Part shown: positions 1-11,047 of the stretch, piece after piece | Layout: the number at the start of each line of letters is the position of its first letter | Numbering within the stretch: the stretch's first letter is position 1 | Source of the DNA: Camellia lanceoleosa | Taxonomy: Eukaryota > Streptophyta > Magnoliopsida > Ericales > Theaceae | Assembly (NCBI GenBank): GCA_025200525.1 | Contig: CM045763.1 | Coordinates: forward strand, 156,246,246-156,310,245 | Direction of reading: 5' to 3' | Length of the DNA: 64,000 nt | The notes under the pieces: model-generated | What the model was told of the DNA's origin: nothing | The model's input: only the letters and a program-made list of their open reading frames with translations | The model's database searches: none | Translations under genes and position numbers: made by a program

Positions 1-255
1 GATCTCTCAAAAATTATTCCATCTTTTCCAAAACTGGACCATTTCTTGGACCCAAAAAGGGAAAAATTTCAGTGCTCATGACCTGACTTGCATGATTTTA
101 AAGCAAAAAATCGAACAAGCATGTTAATATAACTCTCATATTGGTCAAAATTGTTTTAGCAGAAGCCAAAAACCAAAAAAAAAAAAAATGGTCAAAATGA
201 TGAACTAGGGCACAGTTGAGTCAGGTGTTCTGCCTTTTCCCTATCGTCAACATAC

Positions 256-790
256 TTGCCAGAAAGGGCACTCTACTTGCCAGGAAAGGGCACCATATTC
301 GGCAGAAAAGGGCACCACTAAAGCTGACGGCAAAAGGGAAGAAAGCTCTCACATCCTCCAAACAACGAGGTATCAAGCCAAGTGTGAAGCATGAACTGGA
401 ATGGGGCCGCATATTCCACTTCCTCATCTGGACAGATCTGATCACGTCCAAACTCCCCAACAGAGCATCGTCAACCGATGTCAGCTGCAGATTTGCTACA
501 TACCCAATTGTAGCACCACCCATCTGTGGAAGAAACTCACTGTTGTGAACAAGAAGAAGAATCTAGCGGAATGCTAGGGGCAAGACCCCATAACTTTCTG
601 TTTATCCATCAACCACCTAGGGGAGGGATTAAAAATGAGAGATTGAAGAATAGAGAGATGTACGATGAGAGAAAAAGTGAGAAAAGGGTTTCGAGAGAAA
701 AGCGAACTGAGGGCGAAAGTGATGTGAGAATCGCAAATAAGAAAGGGTGAGAAATAACCCAGAGAAACTGGCTCCCTGTGCACGTCTGTG
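256..790 (-). pseudogene. Remnant of the antisense DUF7745-like gene (intron and last exon)
   Basis: Read on the minus strand, 560-790 resembles the intron and the start of exon 2 of the better preserved antisense gene at 22968-24096: a pyrimidine-rich intron with TTTCTCTCAT-like stretches, then a conserved segment around ATGGATAAACAG. The rest down to about 256 matches the equivalent decayed region near 39900-40250 of the complete element. Stops are present in every frame and no protein can be followed, so this is a decayed relic placed by alignment between copies only. Confidence 0.4.
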
Positions 791-1464
791 TTTGTGTCTT
801 TGTTTGTCTCGATTCTTGTTTTGAGTCGTTTTGAGTATCAACGGATGTGTTTAGGTTGTTTTACCTTGTTTTTCCTTTGTTGAGTTGTGTTTAGGTTGTT
901 TACCTCTTGTTTTTCTTTGTTGAGTCGTTGTGTGCGGTGTTTGGTCGTAGGCTCAATACCTGGTTAAGAACTCCTTTCTTAATTTCAAAAATAAATCGTT
1001 TTGTGCTTAGAGTGCTGTGTCATTCTCTACATTTGTGCAAAACAAGATTCTTTATTTCATAAACCGCAGGGTTCAACCCAGGTCATGTGAGAACGGGTAA
1101 AACAAGGATCTATCTGAAGCTATATAGGTTCCAGACTGCAAAGCAAAAGAAAAGAAGGAAAATTTGGAGCATCTTAGTGTGTTTCAACTTCGGAAAATTC
1201 CGAGACTGCATTCCAGGTGCACCTTCTCAGGCCTTGCCATTTCTCTAGAGTATGAGTGTATCTTGACCTCAAGTGTAAGCTTGCTTCAAGTCAGAATGGC
1301 AGTCCAAGCAGCATCTGTGGTTTTCACGTGCAGATGTCATCTCTTGTTAACATAGACAGGGTGTCCCCTTTTGAGCTGAGTGTGTTGCCAAGTCCTCCGA
1401 AAGGTAAAACGAAGGCACCAGAGTACATGTTTGATGCCCCTCTATGGCATAGAATGTGCACTTT

Positions 1465-2400
1465 CATATGCACTTCTGTTACATGTGTGCCGCGCATCGT
1501 TATGATTCATGCATAGAATATGCTTGCTTTCGATTCCGCATAGAATATGCTTTGCTTTCAATGTTGCATAGAATATGCCTGTCTCATGCATGGAATATGC
1601 TTTCAATATTGCATGGAATATGCTCTTGTTTCATGCATAGAAAATGCACGCTTCCATACTTGCATAGAAAATGCTCGTATCTTTTGCATAGAAAATGCAT
1701 TCTTCCTCATTTGCATAGAACATGCATTTTATCGCACTTTCTTGTGCATTGTATCTCACTCGCACTATTTTGTGCACTTACACTTTGTATCTCACTCGCA
1801 CTGTCTTGTGCATCTTGTGGTTGTGTTTCACTCGCACTATCTTGTGCATTGCATATCACTCGCGCTGTTTAGCGTATCGCACTGTTTAGTGCATTTCAAA
1901 TCAATCGCGATCTCTAGCACATCGCACTATCTTATGCATTCGCGCTGTCTTGTGCATTCGCGTTGTCTAAACGCATCGCGCTATTTTACGCACCTCTTCC
2001 GCACTGTTTTGTGCAGTTTACAATCATGTTATTTTGCGCATCGCACTGTCTTGTGCATTGCATTCATCGCGCTATTTTGCTCACCTCAATCGCACTGTTT
2101 TGTGCAGTTTACATCGCGCTATTTTGCGCACCTCAATCGCACTGTTTTGTGCAGTTTACATCGTGCTATCTTGCGCACTTTGCCTGCACTTGTTCGTGCA
2201 TTACATCGCGCTATCTTGCACACCTCTATCGCACTGTCTTGTGTATTACATTTCATTCGCGCTACTTTGCGCATCGTGCTATTTTGCGCATCTCATTGCA
2301 TTTTGCATCCATTCAATCACGCTATTTTGCGCATCACACTGTTTTGTGCAGTTTACACTCACGCTATTTTGCGCATCGCACTGTTTTGTGCACTCTACTT
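1465..2400 (+). repeat. Tandem array of short dyads in the 3' UTR of copy D
   Basis: The array has about 40 degenerate units. The first part (1465-1735) repeats a GCATAGAATATGC-like unit. The second part (1740-2400) repeats 17-24-bp units with a 4-bp stem around a TA-rich loop, such as GCACTGTTTTGTGC and GCGCTATTTTGCGC. Stem arms often change together (GCAC/GTGC, GCGC/GCGC, GCGT/ACGC). The array lies between the antisense-gene remnant and the 3' LTR, where Ogre-type elements are known to carry variable tandem repeats. Confidence 0.85.
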
Positions 2401-2406
2401 GTCAAA

Positions 2407-2546
2407 ACCAGCTTCGCGCAGCGTATAAGTCCAACTTTCAAACCAGCTTCGCGTAGCGTATAAGTCCAACTTTCAAATCGGCTTCGCGTAGCGTATAAGT
2501 CCAACTTTCAAACTGGCTTCGCGTAGCGTATAAGTCCAATTATCAA
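2407..2546 (+). repeat. Four copies of a 35-bp direct repeat
   Basis: Units begin at 2407, 2442, 2477 and 2512 and share GCTTCGCGTAGCGTATAAGT followed by CCAACTTTCAA. They are nearly identical, so this array is younger than the dyad array beside it. It ends 220 bp before the purine tract. Confidence 0.9.
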
Positions 2547-2754
2547 AGTCTTCCTGCATATCATTTGCATCCTGCCCTCGAACTACGTTGGTTTGATTCC
2601 TTGCAAAGGGATACGTAGGCAGCCTGCGGGCACAACCATTTATTTATCGGTATTTTCTTTGTTTGTTTGTCCAAGTCTCCGGCCTTGTCAAAAATGGGTC
2701 GTCTCTGGGCTTTGACATTCACTCCCGTCATTGTTATGACTTCCGAGTTCTGTC

Positions 2755-2767
2755 AAAGAGGGGCAAC
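2755..2767 (+). promoter_or_regulatory. Polypurine tract of copy D
   Basis: AAAGAGGGGCAAC sits immediately before the LTR start TGTAGACACCCC. The same tract is seen on the minus strand beside three other LTR ends (17413-17425, 25760-25772, 37181-37193), so it is the conserved primer for plus-strand DNA synthesis in this family. Confidence 0.8.
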
Positions 2768-5700
2768 TGTAGACACCCCATTTTTGACCGTCCTCAAGAC
2801 TTGGACGTCACCATTTGAACACTCGGTGATCATCCATGTTTGTGTTCGTCTCGAGTTCCCGGAGGTCTCGGATACGCGCCTTGCCTCAGGATCTCTCGAC
2901 TCGACTGTTTTGTGTCTGGTTTTGCACCAAACACTTGTGTTTTTCCTTTGAGGGGCAGGGAATGCCTTTTTAGGCATCCCCACACACCACTGGCCATGGC
3001 TTGAGGCCACCGGCTGTGTTTTGTCTCCATCGGCCATATATTTGGCCGACCGGCACTATTGTTGGCCGACCGGCCATCAATTTTGTCGGAATGACTTTTT
3101 AGGCTGGCCGACCACTGTTCATCTGCTTTTTCAGATATTTTGGTGCCAGCTGTGATAGCTGGCACCCACCTCTGCTCCCTTCCATACACATGTATGGAGG
3201 GATTTCCCTCTTAACAAGCTTGTTTTGTAAGCTTTGCAAGAGGGAGCCTCTATAAAGAGGAGGCTTCTCCCCCCTCCTCTAGGGTTACAAAAATTTAGAG
3301 AGAGCTCTGGATTAGGGTTAGGGTTTATATATATATCCTATCTCTATATCTCTCTTTTGTGTGTGTCTAGTGTGTGTTTGTTCATAGTATTGCACACAAA
3401 CACCGACCATTACACCTTCCCATGGCCATTGAGGTTCTAAGAGATTGTTTTTAAAGTTTTGGAGCTGGTTTGGACTTGAAGAAGCAGCTGGACCATCACT
3501 TGTGAAGAGGGTCTACAAGGGTAACAACTTACTCCTTTTCTTCCCCATTTTTGCAAGGCCTTTTAGCCTATCTTGCATCTATTTTTGAGCTTAACCTATA
3601 ACATAGAAAAGTTCTATTTTTAAGTGCTCTAAATAGTTGGTTAAGGTTGCTTTAAGCTTTGGGGTTGTTTAACCCCTCTTAAGCCTTGTAAGGCTCCATT
3701 TTTGTGCCATTTTGGTTGAGCTTCGGGACCATTGTGTTTGGGCCTCCTCACCACTGAAATCTTGGGGGATTTCAGAGGTGAGGATGGTGACTTGATGTCC
3801 TAGGAAGGAGAGGGCCACCCCCCCTCCTTGTTGTCCTTAAAAAGGGCTATTTTTGCCTCTTGAGGGAGCATCTAGTTTAAGTGTGTGTTGGCCATGCCTT
3901 AGCTGATTTTCGTGCTTAATATGTCATAATATAGAATTTTGGTATGTTGGTTTTGGTACACCATGCTTGTTTAGTATACATGCCTTGTAATGCCATGATC
4001 AGGCCTTAACGTGCTTTAGGTTTTTGCCCCTTATTCTAGCATGATTTTGGCCAAGCTTTGTGAAGCTTTTGTGTTTGTTTTAGCATGCTTAAGCTCTATT
4101 TTTGGTTGTTTCGGTCAATCATCACATCTATTGCATAGCCCCTTTGCATTGTTAGCTTATAGGCTTTAAGTGTGTGAAGTGTTGAGCATGCATTGTTCGA
4201 TCTATTTCAGTGGTTTGGCACCACTTATAGCATCATTTCAGTCCTCATGACATGCTTGCATGCTTGCCTTTGATACTCCTTTGATGCCTTACGAGGTTGT
4301 GCCTTATGCTCCATGTTTGGTCATTGTACATGCCCTTGAATTTAAGTCATTTAGATGCCATCTAAGTGGTCTTTAGGCTTTGTTTTAATATGCTAAAACT
4401 CTATTTTTGGTCATTTAATTCATGCCATGTTTGGTCCTCCTAAGTGTGGTCCAATACCCCATTAGCTTGCCTTGAGTTTTGGCTATGATAGCATGCATTG
4501 CTTATGTTAATTAGTTGGTTTGGCACCCCTATTTCATGCATATTCAGAGCTTTCAATGCATGCCATTACTCCATGTTTAGTCTCTTTTAAGTGCGCTTAG
4601 AAGTTGCTTATTTGATGCTTAAGTGTTTAGGCCTTAACATGTACATGCTTGTGTGTGTTTTGCCTCTCATTCCTTAGCTTATGGCCACTGATTTTGGCAT
4701 GCTTGCGAGCTATCCATGTTAGTTTAAGTCCATCATCGCATGTTGTTGCATGTCATGTTTGCTTACATGTTTAGGTTGCGCGCCTAGTATACATTGCTCA
4801 TTTGCATGTTCATGTTGCATACTTAGCCTCCATGCCTAGGTTGCATTTCATTGAGCATGCATCCCTTGCCTCTTGATCAATCATGATAGGGGTTGGGGCC
4901 CTTTGATGTGTTTTGTGCTTGCATTTCATTTGATATCGAAGTTGCATACTTGGCTTTTGGGCCATCATGCATTGAAATGCGTGATTGATGGCCCGAGGGT
5001 CAAGGGCCATGCTCCCTTGAGTCCATTGCATGATAGGGAGTGTGTCCGTGCATACATTTGCCTGAAAATTCCATGCCATACACTACTTGCCCTCTGTTGC
5101 TGTCAACTACAGGTTTCAGCAAGAAGATTTGGCCGGCCGGCAGTGTTTAGTGCCGACCGGCAAAACGTGTTTGGCCGATAGCACCATATTTGGCTGATAA
5201 TTCCATTCCCATGGCCGGTGGCCTTTTGCTCTGGCCGGTGGCACTCCACTGCACTCAAAATGAAGTTCAAAGCAGTTCTGGAGACTTTCATAAATTTTAG
5301 AAGGGTGAGGCAGTGTAAACAGAGGCAACAGTGCTATGGCAGCAAGTTTCCGGGTGAGACGAGTCAAGCATGCATCATTCACGCATTCCGAGACGGGGCT
5401 GTGGCCACCTTCTTTGCGCATTTAATTTGTTAATTAATTAGAAGTTCTGTAATAATTAATTTAGTATTATTTATTCGGACTGTAATATTTATTCGGACCC
5501 TCCGAGCAAGGGCAATTCTGTAATAAGTGTGTGTGAGTGTGTGTATGTTTTCCAACCCCACGTCTTTCTTCCCTTTTATTTACTAGCTTTCAATGGTTAG
5601 ATTAGGGCATGTTTCAATTAGCGTACAGTATGATAGCATGTTTGCATCCATTCATTCGTTTTGCATGCACCGGGCTCGGCGCATCTTTCTAACTGCATTT

Positions 5701-6569
5701 GTATCTCAATTCCAAATTGAATACGTGTTAGCTGTAGCATTTCACATGCCATGTTTAGGATAGCAGAGCCTATTTATAGTTGCATCTTGCGTGTGCTGCA
5801 TTAGCCATCTCAACATGAACTAGGATCATGCATATGATTACTAACTAGTTTCTGTTTTGGCTTGGAGTACTCTGTAAGCTTTTATGCTTTAGCATACAGC
5901 ATGCGTATGAGTGTTGCCATAATAGCATGATTACCATGAGGCTAGCTGCTTATATGATATAAATGGTTGAATGCCTGTGGATGGATGTTGAGTTACATGA
6001 ATTGGAACAATACATTAAACTATGAGTTTTAAGCCCACGAGATAGTGGCAAAACCATCTTTTCTAAAGCCCACTTGAGGGTGGCAAAATCTGCATTTTAG
6101 CCTACTTGCGAGTAGCAAACCATTTTCAAAATGGACATGAAATGTTTTATTCCAATTTAGGCGATTTGGTCTATACTTGTTTGCTGTGTGCATAACATAG
6201 TAAGTCTATGCTAAAAACCGGAATAAGGGCACATAACGTTTTCAAAATAGGATATCACGGTTAGTAGAGGCCGATCTTCGGATCGGACGAGAGGGGGTGA
6301 TCATAGCTGACCTTCCCCAATCATATCCGAGTTCCCCAGCCGATGCAACTTTGGTGGTGACGGACACGTGGCCTTTTGCACCAAGTCAGGGTTTCCTAAA
6401 TTCCCCATTAAAAAATATTTAGGTGGCGACTCTGTATCTGGCAAAGCAGTCCATGTTTGGCACTTCTTTTCTAAAAATCTGTTTTCTCAAAACGATTTGC
6501 CAGATTTGGACTATTTGGTTCAGATTAAGGACCGTGACAATTTGAGTCCGAACTGTAGTAGACCCACAA
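2768..6569 (+). repeat. LTR of copy D, plus orientation, 3' end truncated
   Basis: It starts TGTAGACACCCCATTTTTGA right after the purine tract. A U3 region (2768-3260) holds GGCC-rich repeats, a hairpin, a G-box palindrome and a TATA box. A T-rich, CATG-rich R/U5 region follows. The last kilobase (5460-6569) matches the LTR ends at 28240-29360 and, inverted, 11048-12200, 32354-33740, 43187-44350 and 56816-57980. It breaks off at CTGTAGTAG, about 50-60 bp short of the usual LTR end, and joins inverted gag sequence there. Reading frames inside are not genes. Confidence 0.85.
3003..3260 (+). promoter_or_regulatory. U3 promoter of LTR D: GGCC cluster, hairpin, G-box palindrome, TATA
   Basis: In order: GGCC/GGCCGACCGGC repeats (3003-3110); a perfect 10-bp-stem hairpin, GGTGCCAGCT to AGCTGGCACC with a 5-nt loop (3142-3166); a near-perfect palindrome CCATACACATGTATGG (3182-3197); and a TATA box TATAAAGAGG (3251-3260). 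The palindrome and TATA box are conserved at the same spacing (53-54 bp) in both LTRs of the complete element, which supports their being the LTR core promoter. Transcription would start near 3280. Confidence 0.6.
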
Positions 6570-6611
6570 AATGAACAGAACGGGGGTTCATCCTCCTGGG
6601 ACGTTCGGGGA

Positions 6612-9600
6612 TGTCACGCCCCAAAACCGCCCCTAAAAGTTTGGGCATGACCCGTTCGAAAATGAACACTTAACCTGTTGTAAATAACATACGAGGCCTC
6701 ATCGGAAGCATAAAGTAAGAAAATAACTATACATAAAAATTCCATTGAGCTACATCTACGTGCCAGGACCTCTTATACATCACATTCATCATGGAAAATA
6801 GATAAAGCTCCAAACCATATTTTGTAGCATCGGTGATAAACAAACATACGTATAGACCCAACCCCATCATTGGTTTATACAAAAAGCATTGAAGTTCTAC
6901 GTCTTCAACCTTAAATGGGTAATCAAAATTAAGCTAACATTTCAATAGACTTTACAAAAATAAATGGCTTCGTGCAGTGCCTGACCCCACAAAGGTTGAC
7001 AAAAGAAAATGGGTGTCATGACTAGGACTGACCACCTGGTTGGTTACCTACAGAAACAGACATTAAACAGAGTGAGCCAAGCTCAGTGAATATTAATATA
7101 TAAATAAAACGATGCTTAACTTGAAACATAACACATAGCAATGCATATAAAGATGTAGAGTTCACACAGTTAGTCCGATTCCGTGCTGAGTACATAACGG
7201 CCTTAGGTTCAATCTTGCAACATAAACATGGTGGCTATAAGCCCTTAAAAGATGGTGGCACGAGGCCCTTGAAACATGGTGGCTATAAGCCCTTGAAACA
7301 TGGTGGCATAAAGCCCTTGTAACATATGGCACTAAGGCCCTTGAAACATGTGGCATAAAGCCCTTGTAACATATGGCACTAAGGCCCTTGAAACATGTGG
7401 CATAAAAGCCCTTGAAAAGTTGGCATGAAGCCCTTGAAAGATTGGCATTAAGCCCTTGAAACAAAGAACTTGTAACATCCTTGAACTTGTAACATACATA
7501 AACTTGTAACAACATAAGCTTGTAACATACATAAGCTTGTAACATACATAAGCTTGTAACAGACTTAAACTTGTAACATATACTTGAAACATACCTGAAC
7601 ATACTTGAACTTGTAACATACTGGAAACATGCCTGAAACATGCTTGAACATCATTCATTAATTCAAACGGAAAATATCATAACCAGAGCATTTCTTGTTG
7701 TATCATGTCATTATCGTACGCTTAACAATGAGAGACTAATTCACATTCTCATGAGGGTCACACAATGATGCTAAACTTTGCACTTATATCATAGATTCTG
7801 GATAACTTCCAATTCATAAGCGACATAGCAAAATAACTTCAATTCATCTGGATACACATAGCTACTCTTATATTTACTCAGAATCCATTCTGCAAGAATG
7901 AACATAAATTCTTTCGGGTAAATGACTTACTTTACGTGCTCTATTAATCAATAGCATACACCTTTGTTTAATCATTCTTTTATGTTAACATAGTTTCCTT
8001 GCCTTGTAATTAACAAAGTCCTAATGGTAACCGTTACATCATTCCCATGAGTTGACATAATTAACTTAAAGTTAACAGGACATTCCCGATAATTAGTAAT
8101 AAAAAGTAAGTACATTTTCATTAGATTATAGCTGACTTTATTGGTTTCATAGATTTACAACTTATCACATCGGCCTTCGGCCCTTTGGATTCACAAGTTC
8201 ACAAGTTTGGCCCTTGGCCTCATAGCTTCATAAGTCACAAGTCGGCCCTTGGCTACATAGGTTTGATCTTCATGAGTTCTTTTGCTGTTTTCATAATTTC
8301 ATAATGTTTCTCACATAACATACATAACTTCACAAACTCTTTTGAAGTTTCCATAATGTCACGGTGTTTCTCACATAGCATACATAACATTTATGTCAAC
8401 ATAATTCTTACGACGACGATTTAACATCAATAACGATAAACGGTTAAGGTACATTAAAGTACTACTACTCACAGTGGTAAGTCTCTGATAGCGGTGGAAC
8501 GATGTCCTCATCTTGACCTACAAACATAATGCACATAGCAGATTATGAGAATAAAACCAATCTCTTTTTATTCCTTACTCAATAGCTATGGTGGTGCTAG
8601 ACTCCTTAGTCCTCCATAGTTTATAACCCATGCCTCAAAAGATAGGAGGAATTGGTAGGAGAAAGTTTCAGACGAAAAAAACGGTACAAACTCAGTAAAC
8701 AAAAAGTGAACAGCCGTCACTAATTTGGGCATAACTATTTCTGTATTTAAAATTTGGGAGTGAGACCACCACCATTGGAAACTAGACTTCCGGGGCTTGA
8801 TTTTACGCTCAAGAATCACTCAAAACGGAGTCCGGATGCAAAAGATATGCTTGTTTAAAGTTACCTAGTGTATGTTGAAACAGGGGTGGCCGCTCGTGCG
8901 GCCACTCCCTCCGCACGAGCGACCGTAGACAGTATGCAAACCCAGATTTTTCCCTCTTCTCCGCACGTGCGGCCATGGCCTCTGTACGTGCGGCCAAGCC
9001 CCTGTTTGGCAGTCTGAAATTTATACAAAAAGCCAAGTTTTGGTAAGCAACAACAAGGTTCAAAGTAGGTCCTTTGATTACTAAAATATGGTTCAAATTC
9101 ATGTATTTAGAAGGCATAAATACACAATACTCTAAAGCTTTACTTCATAACTCAATTTGGGTTATCAAAGCTTTAAACTCATAACCACCAACTAATTCCC
9201 TTATCCTTGATCATTCTTACATGTGTATTCACATAGCCATCTATTTCTATATTTTGGTTAACATGACTAATCAAAGAGCAAGATGTAAATTCTTACTAGA
9301 TGGCCCAAGTTAGATCAAAATAATCAAATTGAAGGATGATCTTCAATTATTCATCACAAACACACAAGATTTTCCTTACAACTCTAGGGCATATAATCAG
9401 CAAGAAATTCTTACTCCACATAGAGGAAGAGGGTTGACTTAGGGGAGTAAACTTACCTTAAGCTTCAATTCCTCCAAAATCCCTTCAATTTTATCTTAAT
9501 CCACCCCCTTGATGAACTTCCCCTTTTTCCTTCTTCCCTTATTCTCTTAGCCTCTCCAGGAGATATTGTCAAAATGATTCCTCCAAGTTAAGTGTTTAAA

Positions 9601-9949
9601 GGAGCAAGAATACTTACATATATTCATATAAGGTGAATAGGACAAAATTTAATCGTTTAATCATCCCAAAATTGAAATTTCGTAAACATGCTTAATATTA
9701 CTTAAAAATTATGCTGATCACAGATATATAATCAATTTCTGATAATTAAGGCGTTGAGGCTTCCAATTTCTGCTTCAAACATTCTACATGTAACAGATAC
9801 TTTTCTTGTTCAACAGATAGACATCTTTAAACATGCGATTTACTTACTGAACCGTGATTTCTCATGGGATTTCACAATAAGCATATAAATATACAGAATA
9901 AGGGAACTGAAAGTAGATCAAAATCATAGATGAGGGTCGGGTTATTACA
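6612..9949. mobile_element. Solo LTR of a different LTR-retrotransposon family, with 5-bp target duplication
   Basis: The 3338-bp segment starts TGTCACGCCCC and ends GGGTTATTACA (TG...CA ends). It is flanked on both sides by GGGGA (6607-6611 and 9950-9954), a perfect 5-bp target duplication. No second LTR, primer site, purine tract or retrotransposon protein lies inside, so it is a solo LTR left by recombination. It carries a GC-rich dyad cluster at 8880-9000 (CCGCACGTGCGGCC-like). The family is not recognised beyond probable Ty3/gypsy, and the orientation is not settled. Removing it re-joins the gag remnant. Confidence 0.85.
7205..7640. repeat. Tandem repeats inside the solo LTR
   Basis: Units of about 22-28 bp contain ATGGTGGCATAAAGCCCTTG or ATGGCACTAAGGCCCTTG (7225-7465). 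They are followed by 16-18-bp units of CTTGTAACATACATAAG type (7465-7640). Long reading frames across the array are repeat artefacts. Confidence 0.85.
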
Positions 9950-10350
9950 GGGGACGTCTACATGTACCCATCCTCAATGTCAGGAATGGAGTCAAGGCCC
10001 TGTGCCTTTTTGAATTGCTTCTCAAGGTTAGTAATTTTTACCGAGGTTAGATCGAGATCATTAATATCAAGGGGATAAAGCCTCTCATTAGGTTGCACCA
10101 GGGGTCTGAAAGCTCAAGCTTGAGCTAACCCTTCTCGGGGATCCGGACCATGCAAATCTTCGGCTGGCAGAAGTGGGTTAAAGTTCGGCTGGGGACCCAG
10201 GACAGGATGTGTGGCAAATGCCCCAGATGGGTGTTGCATTTCATCGTTGGTCTCATCTTGCATGGCAATTACTTAGTTTAACGCTGCTATCGTGGCCGCA
10301 ACTTCTTTCGGACTTTGAACCATCACGAGTCTGCTGAGTTAAACAAAGGT

Positions 10351-11021
10351 GATCTAACTGGTGACTGTCGGATCAGTGGACCCAGTGAGCCCTGTTTGGC
10401 CCTTCTTTGCTTGGCCACCAGTGAAGGAAACACTAGTTGACACAATCTATCGACACTAGTTCAGAGTACCCGGGGGATATCAGAGCCTTCTGAAGCCATA
10501 GTTCCAAGACTACCTAGCAAAAGAGAAAACGGACAGCATCTCAGCCCAATTTCACTGGAAAAGATATGATCACGATTGAGTGACTGTACTCTAAACTGCA
10601 TTCTGCCCCAAAATAGAGTGACTGTACTCCAAACTGCATTCTACCCCAAAATAGATACCAAACTACAAATACCAAACTTGCAACTGATATGCACATGGTT
10701 TCCAATATGCAACTAGGCCGATTGGTCAAAAAAGGTACCTCAGCAAGACTACCTAATATACCTCTTGCACCTAACACTGAGAATTGAAAGAAGGATCAAA
10801 TGGTACAGCGGTAGTCCAAATCCAATGGTTGTGTTCCCATCGTGGCAGAGGCCGCAATCGGTCAGCCTTTTGGCAAGCTTTTCCAAGCAAGCCTCCGGCA
10901 AACCGTTCAGGAATAGCAGATGGAAAACACTGTGACTTAGGTGCACTGATGCAGATGCAAATGCAAAGAAACACATAAGTGTAAATAAAAAATCATATCA
11001 TGAGCTCGAGTCAAGTTCTCT
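10351..11021 (-). other. 5' leader between primer binding site and gag (minus element)
   Basis: This 670-bp stretch lies between the primer binding site and the readable part of gag. It holds a duplicated segment around CAAACTGCATTCTGCCCCAAAATAG (about 10575-10660). I see no protein or RNA gene in it. Confidence 0.45.
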
Positions 11022-11042
11022 AAATCCCCAACGGAGTCGCCA
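11022..11042 (-). promoter_or_regulatory. Primer binding site next to LTR B1
   Basis: On the minus strand the LTR end is followed after 5 bp by TGGCGACTCCGTTGGGGA, complementary to a tRNA 3' end ending in CCA. The complete element has the equivalent site at 43156-43181. Ogre-type elements are reported to use a tRNA-Arg primer. The exact tRNA was not checked here. Confidence 0.7.
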
Positions 11043-11047
11043 AAAAC

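Larger units (their letters stand above)
1..2767 (+). mobile_element. 3' internal region of a Tat/Ogre-type retrotransposon (copy D)
   Basis: This stretch leads directly into a purine tract and LTR, so it is the 3' part of a plus-strand element whose body lies left of the window. It matches, in inverted orientation, the 3' internal part of the complete element further right (about 37181-40480): the same poly-A/T tract near 175-190, the same run of AAGGGCAC-type repeats at 250-315, the same block at 560-790 and the same block at 1000-1130. No sense-strand retrotransposon protein is readable. The long reading frames between 1450 and 2460 are translations of a tandem array and are not genes. Everything from about 800 to 1460 is non-coding as far as I can see. 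Confidence 0.75.
6570..10350 (-). pseudogene. gag N-terminal region, interrupted by a solo LTR
   Basis: The minus strand of 9955-10350 reads as a gag N-terminal segment with stops. It ends in a SIPDIEDGY motif that also occurs in the plus-strand gag at 27523-28239. After the solo LTR insertion the frame continues at 6611-6570 with a stretch resembling VDVPERPRRMNPRS, shifted by one base, and then stops abruptly at an inverted LTR. The piece lies just downstream of a primer binding site and 5' LTR, as expected for gag. It has in-frame stops, a frameshift, an insertion and a truncation, so it makes no protein. Confidence 0.6.

Noticed and set aside
1456..2463. Overlapping long reading frames (up to 293 codons) rich in Cys, His and Leu
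   Set aside because: They translate the dyad tandem array in three frames; the periodicity is of the DNA unit and no domain or codon bias is present.
7162..7658. Minus-strand frames of 159 and 108 codons
   Set aside because: They are translations of the 16-28-bp tandem repeats inside the solo LTR.
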